Source: Methylophilaceae bacterium (GTDB taxonomy: Bacteria; Pseudomonadota; Gammaproteobacteria; Burkholderiales; Methylophilaceae). From it: 58,452 bases of DNA. Below, in pieces: positions 49,307-58,190 of this stretch (the first letter of the stretch is position 1; every line of letters starts with the position of its first letter). The position numbers were made by a program, and so were the translations under genes. The stretch spans positions 1 to 58,452 of the forward strand of contig JAOMKM010000006.1 of the NCBI GenBank assembly GCA_028351715.1, written 5' to 3'. A model generated the notes under the pieces. It made no database searches, was not told the DNA's origin, and saw only the letters and a list, made by a program, of their open reading frames with translations.

Positions 49307-50182
49307 ATGACAATAAAAAAAATTATCTATGGGCTTATACCTGCCTTGTTATTGAATTACTCGCTAAATGCTAAAATTATTGAAAATGCAGAAATTGCAT
49401 TTAAAATTACACTAGTAAAACCGCCAACATCTATGCCACAAACTGTTGCATATATTCCTGTAGAAAAAAAATATTATATTGCAGATGGTGGATTGGCACC
49501 AATGGGGTCTGCTTATGAGGCTCCTATTTCAAAATCATTAATTCATACATTTGATGAAAATGGTAAATATATTGAATCAACGCGCGCAGGGTTTGATAAT
49601 CGCTCTATCTATTTTAATGAAAAGACGTCAAAGCTAGAAACTATTACCTACAACATATCTAGCGCTGCAGGATTTGCCCCAATGACGGGAATCTTTTCTT
49701 TGGGATTAGATGATCAAGGGTTGTTAACTGGTAAATCCGATACTATTGCACAATCTTCTCCTGCATTCGGAAGTGCCTCAACAATGCCCTCATATGACTC
49801 CAATCGTAATGTTTATTATGCAAAGCAAGAAAGAACAAATTCTGTTTTTTCTATTAGCGCTGAAAATTATCAGCTTATAAATGATATTAAATTAGATTTT
49901 AAAACACCAAAAGTTGAGCACCATGATGTTGCAGATAGCTTTATCGCTTTCACTGGTAAGGCTGAAGAAGAGTTTATTCTATTGGATGTCGATCATAAAA
50001 GATTCTTAATATACGATATAAAAGGAAATTACAAAGGAGCAAGTAAAATACCTAGTAATTTAAAGATAAGATCAAAAAATCATTTTAATGGATTGGGTTA
50101 CACATTAAATGGGTACTACTTTCTGTACATAGATTCAGAGGGTGAGTTTGGAACCTATTACGCCTTCAAAGTTTTGAGCTAG
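49307..50182 (+). CDS. Secreted protein with propeller-like strands, function unknown
   Basis: This 291-residue protein has a signal peptide ([17 protein letters not shown]) and then repeated short strand-turn units with motifs such as [32 protein letters not shown] and [17 protein letters not shown]. The pattern resembles a six-bladed NHL/SGL-type beta-propeller, but I cannot name a family or a ligand. It stands alone between queA and the convergent proS, whose stop it overlaps by 4 bases. Confidence 0.8.
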   Translation: MTIKKIIYGLIPALLLNYSLNAKIIENAEIAFKITLVKPPTSMPQTVAYIPVEKKYYIADGGLAPMGSAYEAPISKSLIHTFDENGKYIESTRAGFDNRSIYFNEKTSKLETITYNISSAAGFAPMTGIFSLGLDDQGLLTGKSDTIAQSSPAFGSASTMPSYDSNRNVYYAKQERTNSVFSISAENYQLINDIKLDFKTPKVEHHDVADSFIAFTGKAEEEFILLDVDHKRFLIYDIKGNYKGASKIPSNLKIRSKNHFNGLGYTLNGYYFLYIDSEGEFGTYYAFKVLS

Positions 50183-51414
50183 TATTCCTGTAATTTTTTA
50201 ACGATTGAATTTAATGCAATGAACTCCGCTTCAGATCTTGCTCTATGCTTATATTCTAGCTTCTCTTCTGCCAGCGTCTTTTCACTAATAGTTATCCTGT
50301 GAGGTATTCCTAGTAGCTCTGATTCGCTGAACATTATGCCTGGCCTTAATCCTCGGTCATCAAGCAACACGTCAAAGCCACTCTCAACCAAATGGCTGTA
50401 TAGATCATTTGTTGATTTATGAACGAGATCACTCTTGTCGTAACCAATAGGTGTCAATATAATCTCAAAAGGAGATATTGATGAAGGAAAAATAATTCCT
50501 TTTGCGTCATTCTGTTGTTCAATTGCTGCTGCAACTATTCTTGAAACTCCAATACCATAACAGCCCATCATCATGGGTTTAGATTGTCCATGCTCATCAA
50601 TAAATTCTGCTTTCATTGCTTCAGAATATTTTGTCCCAAGCTGGAAGATATGCCCAACTTCAATTCCCCTACATGTCTTTAACTTATCCTTATCTGGATG
50701 ATTTTTTGCTACCTCAATATTGGCTGCAAAGTCACTTGCCTCATCATATATAATTTCATCTTCACCCGAATCTGCCAGAACATGGAACTCATGTGATCCA
50801 TCCCCACCAATTGCTCCATTATCTGCTTGTACTGCTCTAAATTTTAATCCAATTCTGTCAAAAATTGCCGTATAAGTTTTATACATTTTTTCGTACGTAT
50901 CTTTTAGAGAGTCAATATCCGAATGAAAAGAATAAGAATCCTTCATTAGAAACTCCCTAGCTCTCATAACTCCAAATCTCGGTCGAATCTCATCGCGAAA
51001 TTTAGTTTGTATTTGGTAAAAATTGATTGGTAATTGCTTGTAGCTATTAATTTCATTTCGAATAATGTCAGTAATTACTTCTTCATGGGTAGGTCCAAAA
51101 CAAAAAGATCGATCATGCCTATCGTTTATTTTTAACATCTGTGGACCAAAAACATCCCAACGCCCAGTTTCTTTCCATAAATCAGATGGTTGAATTGCCG
51201 GCATTAATAATTCGATAGCACCTGCCTTATTCATTTCTTCTCGAATAATTGTCTCTATCTTTTTAAGTACTCTCAATCCTATCGGCATCCAACTATAAAG
51301 TCCGGAGCCTAATCTTTTAACGAGGCCCGCTCTAATCATTAATTGATGACTAATTAGCTCTGCTTCTGCAGGAGCTTCCTTAAGAGTTGAAATATAAAAA
51401 TTAGATGCTTTCAT
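50179..51414 (-). CDS. proS: Prolyl-tRNA synthetase without INS editing domain
   Basis: This class II synthetase charges tRNA-Pro. Catalytic motif 2 ([20 protein letters not shown], residues 139-158) and motif 3 ([17 protein letters not shown], 283-299) are intact, and the C-terminal anticodon-binding domain (from about 313) is present. At 411 residues it lacks the ~170-residue INS (YbaK-like) editing domain found in E. coli-type ProRS: AANIEVA (230-236) joins [10 protein letters not shown] (248-257) by an 11-residue linker. The clean junction shows a functional short form, as is common in Alphaproteobacteria, not a pseudogene. Confidence 0.94.
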   Translation of the reverse strand: MKASNFYISTLKEAPAEAELISHQLMIRAGLVKRLGSGLYSWMPIGLRVLKKIETIIREEMNKAGAIELLMPAIQPSDLWKETGRWDVFGPQMLKINDRHDRSFCFGPTHEEVITDIIRNEINSYKQLPINFYQIQTKFRDEIRPRFGVMRAREFLMKDSYSFHSDIDSLKDTYEKMYKTYTAIFDRIGLKFRAVQADNGAIGGDGSHEFHVLADSGEDEIIYDEASDFAANIEVAKNHPDKDKLKTCRGIEVGHIFQLGTKYSEAMKAEFIDEHGQSKPMMMGCYGIGVSRIVAAAIEQQNDAKGIIFPSSISPFEIILTPIGYDKSDLVHKSTNDLYSHLVESGFDVLLDDRGLRPGIMFSESELLGIPHRITISEKTLAEEKLEYKHRARSEAEFIALNSIVKKLQEY

Positions 51415-51426
51415 TTTAATTGTTTA

Positions 51427-51897
51427 TTATCCATTTACTTTGTTTAATAATATCTGAATATCATGCCACAACTTTTGTTTTAACTCTGGATTTTGAATCA
51501 TTTTACTAAGTGGCACTGATAAGGATACTTTATTTTTATTTGCTAATTGATATTCTTCGGCTAAAAAATCTAATTGGGTGCAAAATAGAAAAAGATGGTC
51601 AAATTTAGATGATTCAATAGTCTCTATAATTTTAATAGGGTCTATATTTAATAAGAATTTCAATGATTCATTAATTGACTGAGCATGAAGATATAATGCA
51701 ATATTCTTGAATAAGCTAGCCTCTTCAAGACCCGAGGTAATATCTGAGCTGGCAACGAATAAAATATTACGGCCAGTTAAATTTAAGGTATAGGCATGGT
51801 AAATTTTTTCTGCTTCTTGGGATTTTTCTTTTAAAAGCCAAACAAAATCAAATCCTAGTTCCTTTAAAACCAAAGAATTTTCTAATTTATCAGTCAA
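51427..51897 (-). CDS. holD: Probable DNA polymerase III psi subunit (HolD-like)
   Basis: The 156-residue protein is not obvious at first sight. Its N-terminus (LVLKELGFDFVWLLKEK) and C-terminus (SVPLSKMIQNPELKQKLWHDI) parallel those of E. coli HolD (…LQQLGITQW… and …SPALTDLRANPTARAALWQQI…, from memory). The hydrophobic centre (NILFVASSDITS) also fits HolD's beta-sheet. Psi links the clamp loader to SSB through chi. Neighbour evidence helps: holD and rimI are adjacent and overlapping in E. coli, here with order reversed (rimI first, 8-base overlap). I regard this as a diverged HolD. Confidence 0.6.
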   Translation of the reverse strand: MTDKLENSLVLKELGFDFVWLLKEKSQEAEKIYHAYTLNLTGRNILFVASSDITSGLEEASLFKNIALYLHAQSINESLKFLLNIDPIKIIETIESSKFDHLFLFCTQLDFLAEEYQLANKNKVSLSVPLSKMIQNPELKQKLWHDIQILLNKVNG

Positions 51898-52348
51898 ACG
51901 TATACCCCATCATTAAACCATCTTCTTTTCCATGTAAAGTTTTATAATAATTATATCTAACTCCTAGTTCATTAAAACCATTCTTCTCGTAAAGTCTTAT
52001 TGCTGCAATATTTGAAACTCTTACCTCAAGAAACATATTAGCAACTTTACGAACTTCACAAAAATAAATTAAATGTTTAAGAAAAAAATTTCCTAGTCCT
52101 AAATTTTGGCTACTTTTTATAACAGTTATATTAAGAAGCTCGCATTGATCTTGAGCAATTAATGCAATGTAATAACCAATAATTTTTTCTTTTTCTAAGA
52201 AAACTTTAAATATGTTCTTTGCATTAATAGAGCCTTCAAAACTTTTTTTTGGCCATGGTGAGAAATGTGAATTATTTTCAATTGCTACTATCTGATTTAA
52301 ATCAGATACCTTAACGTCGCAACATTTAATTTTTGAATAATCTACCAT
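51890..52348 (-). CDS. rimI: Ribosomal protein S18-alanine N-acetyltransferase RimI
   Basis: This GNAT-family enzyme of 152 residues acetylates the S18 N-terminus. Motifs: ENNSHFSPWPKKSFEGS near the N-terminus, the acetyl-CoA loop as QNLGLGNFFLKHL, and the C-terminal NIAAIRLYEKNGFNELGVRYNYYK with DGLMMGY. The acetyl-CoA loop lacks the usual RGxGxG arginine, which may reflect drift. It lies between tsaB and the holD-like gene, the usual tsaB-rimI arrangement. Confidence 0.93.
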   Translation of the reverse strand: MVDYSKIKCCDVKVSDLNQIVAIENNSHFSPWPKKSFEGSINAKNIFKVFLEKEKIIGYYIALIAQDQCELLNITVIKSSQNLGLGNFFLKHLIYFCEVRKVANMFLEVRVSNIAAIRLYEKNGFNELGVRYNYYKTLHGKEDGLMMGYTFD

Positions 52349-52371
52349 TAAAATTTTTCTCTTAGAAAAAT

Positions 52372-53049
52372 TTAAGAATTGCGCTCAAGGATTGTTTGGG
52401 CAACTTTATTTCTAATATAAATTGGTTTAGCTTGATCTAAATCAAAATTTTTATTCATTCTAGGTAATGCTAATTTACCAATAACACCAGCTAGTGGGTA
52501 TTCTTTCTCAATAAAATTATGGCTCATATTTTTATATTTTTTTTCTAATTGATTTTTATAAGCCCGCACACCTGACCCAATAATCGTTGCCTCAGTAACA
52601 CTTATATCAGGCAATGTTTCTGGGTCATATAAACCCGGCTCACTAATTGTAGTGATGCATCCATTATTTAGCTGGTAAGCCCCAATATATACCTGACTCA
52701 TTCTTGCGTCTATACAAGAAATACAGTAATTACTATTAAATAATGTTGCCAAAGCCTCCAGTGTATTAATCCCTATAATTGGAATATTAAGGCTATAAGC
52801 AATACCATATGCAATTCCAGATGCTATTCGAATACCTGTGAAAGATCCGGGTCCCGCTCCAAATGCTATCCCATCAAGGTCAGAGAAGTTTATAGACAAG
52901 CGAGACATCATTGCTTGGATCTCAGGTAGGATTTTTTCAGAATTTATTTTACCTGCTGGATACTCCGATAGCTCAATTACATCTTTTCTTAGAATCGCAA
53001 TTGATAATATTTGTCCTGATGTATCTATAGAAAGGATTTGCATTGACAT
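52372..53049 (-). CDS. tsaB: tRNA threonylcarbamoyladenosine biosynthesis protein TsaB
   Basis: TsaB partners TsaD in making t6A37 on ANN-decoding tRNAs. The ASKHA-type N-terminus ILSIDTSGQILSIAI and FGAGPGSFTGIRI are diagnostic. Length is 225 from the first ATG (53049), or two residues less from the second (53043). It starts 1 base after dinG and precedes rimI, as in other Proteobacteria. Confidence 0.96.
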   Translation of the reverse strand: MSMQILSIDTSGQILSIAILRKDVIELSEYPAGKINSEKILPEIQAMMSRLSINFSDLDGIAFGAGPGSFTGIRIASGIAYGIAYSLNIPIIGINTLEALATLFNSNYCISCIDARMSQVYIGAYQLNNGCITTISEPGLYDPETLPDISVTEATIIGSGVRAYKNQLEKKYKNMSHNFIEKEYPLAGVIGKLALPRMNKNFDLDQAKPIYIRNKVAQTILERNS

Positions 53050-53050
53050 A

Positions 53051-54985
53051 TTATAGTCTTTTTAAAAAATCAATCGCCTCATTTTCATCCCGCGTCCTTT
53101 TAAAGGCTGGTAAACTTTTCCATATTTTCTTCCCATAAGGCTTATTTATAATTCTTAAGTCACAAATCATTAATACGCCTTTATCCAACTCATCTCTAAT
53201 TAATCGCCCTGCACCCTGTTTAAGATTAATAATTGCCTGAGGTAACTGAAGACTCATAAATGGATTGCCCCCTTTAGTCTTCAACATATTAATTTTCGAT
53301 TCGAAGACAGGGTCTCCAGGAGATTGAAAAGGAAGTTTATCAATAATAACTAAAGATAATGCTGACCCACGAACATCGACCCCCTCCCAAAAACTTAATG
53401 AACCTACTAAGACTGCATTACCATGAGATTTGAATTGATCTAACAACATATTTTTTGGAGCCATTCCTTGAGTTAGAATTGGAAATATAATATTTTCTTT
53501 CTCGAATTCTTCTTTGAGAAATGAAGTTATTTCATTCATTGACTTAATGCTTGTTGAAAGAATGAATGTTCTACCTTTTGCTGCAATAATTAAAGGAAAA
53601 ACTTTCTTAATTAAAGCTAAATTAAATATCTCTGTATTTGGCTCTGGCATATCATTAGGAACATAAAGACAAGCATTTTCATTATAATTAAATGGACTTT
53701 TAAGCTGTAATGTCTTCGCTTCCTCAAGTCCCATTATAGTTTGAAAGTGCTCAAAGCTATCATTAACTGCCAATGTGGCCGATGTGAAAATCCATGAAGC
53801 TTTAGTTTGATCTTGAAGCTTTTTAAACTGACTCGAGATACTAATAGGGGTAATATTAAATTGAATTGACTTAGCAAAAATATCTAACCAATAAACGTAA
53901 TCATTACTATCACTTGCTCTCCAAATCTGTGTAATATTAACTAGAGATTTAATTCTTTCAGACAGCTTCATCATTTCTGCACTTTGATCTCTATGTAAAT
54001 CTATAAAGTTATTTAGCTTAACGACCTCGTCGATTACCTCTTCTAATTTTTGGGTGAATTCTTGTTTATTTGGTATTTTATTATATGAGATTCGATTATT
54101 ACGAGAATCAAGATAATCTCTTAGTTCAACAATAAATATCAATATATTTTTACAAATAATATCTAATTCTTCTAGATTTTTAGCTATATTTTTGAAGGAC
54201 AATTGAATGTCTTGAATTAAAATTAAGATTTGTATGGTTGAAAAATTATCGCCAAAAAAAATTGAGCCAACATCCGGAATTTGATGAGCCTCATCAAATA
54301 TAACTGTATCTGCAGCAGGAAGTATCTCCGAAATATCTTCATCTTTTAGAATAAAATCAGCAAAGAATAAATGGTGGTTGACAATGAGAACTTCTGCTGC
54401 AAGAGCCTCTTTTCTAGCCTTAATTAAAAAACATGATTTAGCAAAGTCACAGTTTTGGCCCAAACAATTTTCTTTTGTTGAGGTTACAGAGGGCCAAATT
54501 GTAGAATTTTCAGGAATATCATGTATTTCAGATACTTCACCCGTATTAGAATGATCCGAGAAAGTTTTAATTTTATTAATAAATGATGCATCCTCTTTAT
54601 TAAAAAACTTCCCTTCAATTAGCGAATTTTCCATTCTTAACTGACAAATATAGTTAGCTCTTCCTTTTAAAATATTAATTTTTACAGGAATTTTTAATGC
54701 ATCCCTTATGGTTGGGATATCTTTTAAAAATAGTTGATCTTGAAGATTTTTAGTAGCTGTTGAAATAACTACCTTTCCTCCATTTATTAGAGCCGGAACT
54801 AAATATGAGAAAGTTTTTCCTACACCCGTTCCAGCCTCTACAATTAATGAATTTTTTAGTTGTATAGTCTCATTAACAGCTTTTGACATATCTAGTTGCT
54901 CAGATCTTTTTCGATAATCAAGAATAACTTCGCTCAATGCTCCATCATCACTAAATATTTCATCGATAATTAGATCATTTTTCAT
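53051..54985 (-). CDS. DinG/YoaA-family Fe-S ATP-dependent helicase
   Basis: This 644-residue XPD-like superfamily 2 helicase has Walker A EAGTGVGKTFSYL, DEAH box IFDEAHQIPD, and the Fe-S cysteines in YICQL and CLGQNCDFAKSC. C-terminal motifs are LVGSLSFWEGVDVRG and QGAGRLIRDELDKGV. It probably unwinds DNA/RNA structures in repair. The overall form is closer to YoaA, which partners chi (HolC) in E. coli; the gene is followed by tsaB-rimI and a holD-like gene, an intriguing but unproven connection. Confidence 0.93.
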   Translation of the reverse strand: MKNDLIIDEIFSDDGALSEVILDYRKRSEQLDMSKAVNETIQLKNSLIVEAGTGVGKTFSYLVPALINGGKVVISTATKNLQDQLFLKDIPTIRDALKIPVKINILKGRANYICQLRMENSLIEGKFFNKEDASFINKIKTFSDHSNTGEVSEIHDIPENSTIWPSVTSTKENCLGQNCDFAKSCFLIKARKEALAAEVLIVNHHLFFADFILKDEDISEILPAADTVIFDEAHQIPDVGSIFFGDNFSTIQILILIQDIQLSFKNIAKNLEELDIICKNILIFIVELRDYLDSRNNRISYNKIPNKQEFTQKLEEVIDEVVKLNNFIDLHRDQSAEMMKLSERIKSLVNITQIWRASDSNDYVYWLDIFAKSIQFNITPISISSQFKKLQDQTKASWIFTSATLAVNDSFEHFQTIMGLEEAKTLQLKSPFNYNENACLYVPNDMPEPNTEIFNLALIKKVFPLIIAAKGRTFILSTSIKSMNEITSFLKEEFEKENIIFPILTQGMAPKNMLLDQFKSHGNAVLVGSLSFWEGVDVRGSALSLVIIDKLPFQSPGDPVFESKINMLKTKGGNPFMSLQLPQAIINLKQGAGRLIRDELDKGVLMICDLRIINKPYGKKIWKSLPAFKRTRDENEAIDFLKRL

Positions 54986-55272
54986 GGCTTAATCTTTCTA
55001 TCAATATGGCCTAGGTGCCTTTCTGGATCTATAACATCCCTAATTCGCTTCTTTATTTCTTTCATCTCAATAAATTTTCCTTCTTCATGCCTTAGGAATA
55101 TAGCTTTTTTCCCGCAAAAAATTTCAAACTTACCATCCTCCCCAGGAACTAAATTAACTGATTGAATGTCATTAACATAAGTATTGATGATCTCTTGTGC
55201 CATCCACGCCGCACGCATAAGCCATCCACATTTGGTGCAAAAATTTATAGTAATAATATATTTTTTTATCAT
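54982..55272 (-). CDS. SelT/SelW/Rdx-family redox protein
   Basis: This 96-residue protein has a thioredoxin-like fold with an N-terminal CxxC (NFCTKCGWLMRAAWMA; C12 and C15) and the family's VPGEDGKFEIFCG stretch. Human SelW and bacterial Rdx proteins share it; the cellular substrate is unknown. Cysteine, not selenocysteine, is encoded. The ATG at 55272 (MIKKYI) is used; an in-frame upstream TTG is weaker. It overlaps dinG by 4 bases (ATGA) and so is coupled to it. Confidence 0.9.
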   Translation of the reverse strand: MIKKYIITINFCTKCGWLMRAAWMAQEIINTYVNDIQSVNLVPGEDGKFEIFCGKKAIFLRHEEGKFIEMKEIKKRIRDVIDPERHLGHIDRKIKP

Positions 55273-55356
55273 TTTGGTAGTTTCCAATTTTCTAAGCGGT
55301 GAATATAAGGTATATTCTGATAATCAGTTTAATTTAAACATTTATAAAGAGTTTAC

Positions 55357-56751
55357 ATGCGATCTAAATTTGAAAAAATAAGCCTTATATTTGGTGGGTG
55401 CATTTTAGGCCTTCTAATCAGTATTAATCTACCAGTCTTTGCTGACAAAACAAAGACATCTAATTTACCAATTAACGAACTCAGAACTTTTGCTGAAGTT
55501 TTTGGAAAAGTTAAGTCAGACTATGTAGAAGAAATAGAGGATAAAAAGCTAATTAATGAAGCACTTACTGGCATGCTATCTGGTTTAGACCCACACTCAA
55601 CATTCTTAGACCTAGATCATTTTAAAGACCTTCAATCAGGAACTTCAGGTGAGTTTAGTGGACTAGGAATTGAAGTGGGAATGGAAGATGGTTTCGTGAA
55701 AGTTATCTCGCCCATCGAAGATACCCCCGCATACAAAGCAGGATTAAAAAGTGGTGACCTTATTATTAAGCTAGATGAAACGTCCGTCAAAGGACTTACT
55801 CTTAATGAGGCAGTTAAATTGATGCGAGGCAAACCTAACACATCAATCAGGCTTCAAGTAATTAGAAAGGGTAATGATGGTCCATTCTTTTTAACAGTCA
55901 ATCGAGCAAAAATTAAAACTAAAAGCGTGAAGTCTAAGTTAATTGAGCCTAATTATGCTTATGTAAGAATTACGCAGTTTCAAGAAAGAACTGGGCAAGA
56001 CCTTGCTAAAGCATTAACTAAACTTCGAAAAGAAAATAAGTTTGCATTTAATGGAATCATTCTTGATATGAGAAATAATCCTGGGGGACTTTTAAATTCT
56101 TCAGTTGCTGTATCTGCAGCATTCCTTAAAGATGATAAATTAGTAGTTTATACAGAAGGAAGGACGCAAGACTCAAGAATGAAACTAACAACTGCTCCAG
56201 AAAATTTTATTCGAGACAACCCAACAAAAAATAATTATATGAGAAAGCTACCACAAGATATCCAAGATACACCGCTAGTTGTGCTTATAAATAATGGTTC
56301 AGCATCAGCATCAGAAATTGTTGCGGGAGCGTTGCAAGATCATAAGAGAGCATTGATAGTTGGTACTCGCAGCTTTGGTAAGGGGTCCGTTCAAACAATA
56401 TTACCCATGAACAATGGCACAGCAATTAAATTAACAACTGCCAGATACTTCACTCCTAATGGAAGATCAATACAAGGCAAAGGGATTGATCCTGATATCA
56501 TTGTAGAGGATGGAAGTGAATTTCTAGCTGTTAGAGAATCTGATTTAACAAATACCTTATCTAACCCGCAAGACAAGAAAAAAAATGAAGAAGGTAATTT
56601 AGACAACGAATCTTCTATTGATTTACCTACAAGTGATGGGGGAGAGGCATTAAGGAACTTTAAGCCCATTGAATTAGGAGGTAAGGATGACAAACAATTC
56701 AATGAGGCACTTAATATTCTCAAAGGAATAGACTTATATCAAAAAAATTAA
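55357..56751 (+). CDS. ctpA: C-terminal processing protease (S41 family)
   Basis: CtpA-type proteases trim periplasmic proteins. The 464-residue protein has a signal/anchor (LIFGGCILGLLISINLPVFA), an S41 N-terminal helical part, a PDZ domain (SGEFSGLGIEVG… TPAYKAGLKSGDLIIKLD) and the serine-lysine catalytic core with NNGSASASEIVAG (Ser) and GTRSFGKGSVQT (Lys). A flexible C-terminal tail follows. In many Betaproteobacteria ctpA follows gpmI-envC; here it is about 48 kb away. Confidence 0.95.
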   Translation: MRSKFEKISLIFGGCILGLLISINLPVFADKTKTSNLPINELRTFAEVFGKVKSDYVEEIEDKKLINEALTGMLSGLDPHSTFLDLDHFKDLQSGTSGEFSGLGIEVGMEDGFVKVISPIEDTPAYKAGLKSGDLIIKLDETSVKGLTLNEAVKLMRGKPNTSIRLQVIRKGNDGPFFLTVNRAKIKTKSVKSKLIEPNYAYVRITQFQERTGQDLAKALTKLRKENKFAFNGIILDMRNNPGGLLNSSVAVSAAFLKDDKLVVYTEGRTQDSRMKLTTAPENFIRDNPTKNNYMRKLPQDIQDTPLVVLINNGSASASEIVAGALQDHKRALIVGTRSFGKGSVQTILPMNNGTAIKLTTARYFTPNGRSIQGKGIDPDIIVEDGSEFLAVRESDLTNTLSNPQDKKKNEEGNLDNESSIDLPTSDGGEALRNFKPIELGGKDDKQFNEALNILKGIDLYQKN

Positions 56752-56825
56752 AGGTCTAATTAAAAAATACACTTTTTTTAATTATTATTTTAATTAAAAC
56801 TTCAATGCTGAATTTTTAAATTTCT

Positions 56826-57449
56826 ATGATTGATCGAATACTAATTGAAATAGATAGAGGGCTTAAATTATTGAGCACTCCTACAATACAAAATCGCGAT
56901 AGGCCAGATAAAGATATTCTTGAGTCAGCCTCACTAAGTTCTTCAGAAAAAAAAATTCACTCTAAATATATGCGGGTAAATCATTCTGGGGAAATATGTG
57001 CTCAAGGCCTATATCGAGGTCAGCTTTTTTTCAATAAAAATAAAAATATTAAAAATAAATTAACGGAAGCTGCTCTAGAAGAAATTGATCATCTTGCTTG
57101 GTGTGATTCAAGAATAAATGAATTAAATGGTTCAAAAAGTAAACTTAATCCGATTTTATATATAAGCTCATTTAGTATTGGTGCAACAGCAAGTATTATT
57201 GATGATAAATATAACCTAGGCTTTCTTTCGGAGACTGAAAGTCAGGTTGCATTACATCTTGAATCTCACATTAAAAAACTGAACCCTTTGGATAAAAAAA
57301 CACTTAAGATAATTCAATCAATGAAAGAGGAGGAAGAGGGCCACAAAAAATCTGCAGTAGAAATGGGTGGGGTTGAACTACCAAAAATAATTAAAAAGAT
57401 GATGAGTGTAGCATCAAAAATAATGACTTCAATAACTTATAAAATATAA
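56826..57449 (+). CDS. coq7: 3-demethoxyubiquinol 3-hydroxylase
   Basis: Coq7 is a di-iron hydroxylase in ubiquinone synthesis. The four-helix ferritin-like fold is seen with its ligands: VNHSGEICAQGLYRGQ, EEIDHLAWCDSRINE, SETESQVALHLESH and KEEEEGHKKSA. Length 207 equals the family norm. It follows ctpA by 74 bases and is coupled to the DUF2322 gene (gap 5). Together with ispB it supports ubiquinone as the respiratory quinone. Confidence 0.96.
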   Translation: MIDRILIEIDRGLKLLSTPTIQNRDRPDKDILESASLSSSEKKIHSKYMRVNHSGEICAQGLYRGQLFFNKNKNIKNKLTEAALEEIDHLAWCDSRINELNGSKSKLNPILYISSFSIGATASIIDDKYNLGFLSETESQVALHLESHIKKLNPLDKKTLKIIQSMKEEEEGHKKSAVEMGGVELPKIIKKMMSVASKIMTSITYKI

Positions 57450-57454
57450 ATTAA

Positions 57455-57766
57455 ATGCAAAATTTTAAGGATATTCTTGAAACATTAGAAGATGCATCAC
57501 ATATTAAAGAAATAATATTATCTAATAAGAATGAAACTGTAGGTATTATTGAAAAAAAACCTGGGAGCCTTGGTTCAATAAAAATTTACCATCATTTATG
57601 GTTAACATATGGTAAATTAAATATACACGCAGCACTCGAAGGAATTGAATTATATTCAGAACACAGCTTAGAAGCTGAGAAACACCCTGGCCAGCATCCA
57701 AATATAGACCGTCTTTTTGATATTGTTGAAAATAAAGAAACTCTAAAAATTAAGGTTATTAAATAA
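57455..57766 (+). CDS. DUF2322-like protein
   Basis: This 103-residue soluble protein has the pattern HIKEIILSNKNETVGIIEKKPGSLGS in pieces, then IYHHLWL and LEGIELYSEHSLEAEKHPGQHPNIDRLF. The last stretch (SEH…EA…HPGxHPNID) is what I recall of DUF2322, found in Betaproteobacteria; the identification is from memory. Function is unknown. It lies directly behind coq7 and ends with 8 bases of overlap with convergent osmC. Confidence 0.72.
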   Translation: MQNFKDILETLEDASHIKEIILSNKNETVGIIEKKPGSLGSIKIYHHLWLTYGKLNIHAALEGIELYSEHSLEAEKHPGQHPNIDRLFDIVENKETLKIKVIK

Positions 57767-58190
57767 CCTTGCTAGACCCCTCGAGAACTTCAAAATCATG
57801 AGTAATCTCAACTGATTTACTAAGCATAATTGTTGCAGAACAATATTTTTCCGCCGATAATTTAATCGCTCTCTCAACAACAACCGCATCAAGATTATTG
57901 CCTTTTACAATAAAATGAATATGTATTTTTGTAAAAACCTTTGGGATCTTTTGAGATCGATCTGCATGTATTAATGCCTCACAACCTTCAATTTTTTGCC
58001 TTGATTTTTTCAAAATAGTCACTACGTCAAATGAGGTGCAACCTCCCATACCAATAAGTAACGTCTCCATCGGTCGCATACCTTTATTCATACCACCAAC
58101 TTCTGAGGGGCCGTCCATTTTTATCGTATGATTTGTTTCAGACCTACCAATAAAGCTTACACCATCGGTCCATTTTACATTGACCTTCAT
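57759..58190 (-). CDS. OsmC-family protein
   Basis: The 143-residue protein belongs to the OsmC/Ohr superfamily, thiol peroxidases that reduce organic hydroperoxides. It shows GPSEVGGMNKGMRPMETLLIGMGGCTSFDVVTILKK in pieces, including the first active cysteine (GGCTSFD), and the second in AEKYCSATIML. This is the YhfA-type branch. Its ATG directly abuts the stop of the upstream FKBP gene on the same strand. Confidence 0.93.
   Translation of the reverse strand: MKVNVKWTDGVSFIGRSETNHTIKMDGPSEVGGMNKGMRPMETLLIGMGGCTSFDVVTILKKSRQKIEGCEALIHADRSQKIPKVFTKIHIHFIVKGNNLDAVVVERAIKLSAEKYCSATIMLSKSVEITHDFEVLEGSSKVI

Noticed and set aside
50179-51414. proS as a truncated pseudogene
   Set aside because: Both catalytic motifs, the anticodon-binding domain and a clean domain junction are present; the frame is uninterrupted.
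57752-57770. Inverted repeat AAGGTTAT/ATAACCTT at the DUF2322-osmC junction as a terminator
   Set aside because: An 8-bp AT-rich stem with a 3-base loop and no U-tract on either strand; could form a weak 3' end but evidence is insufficient.
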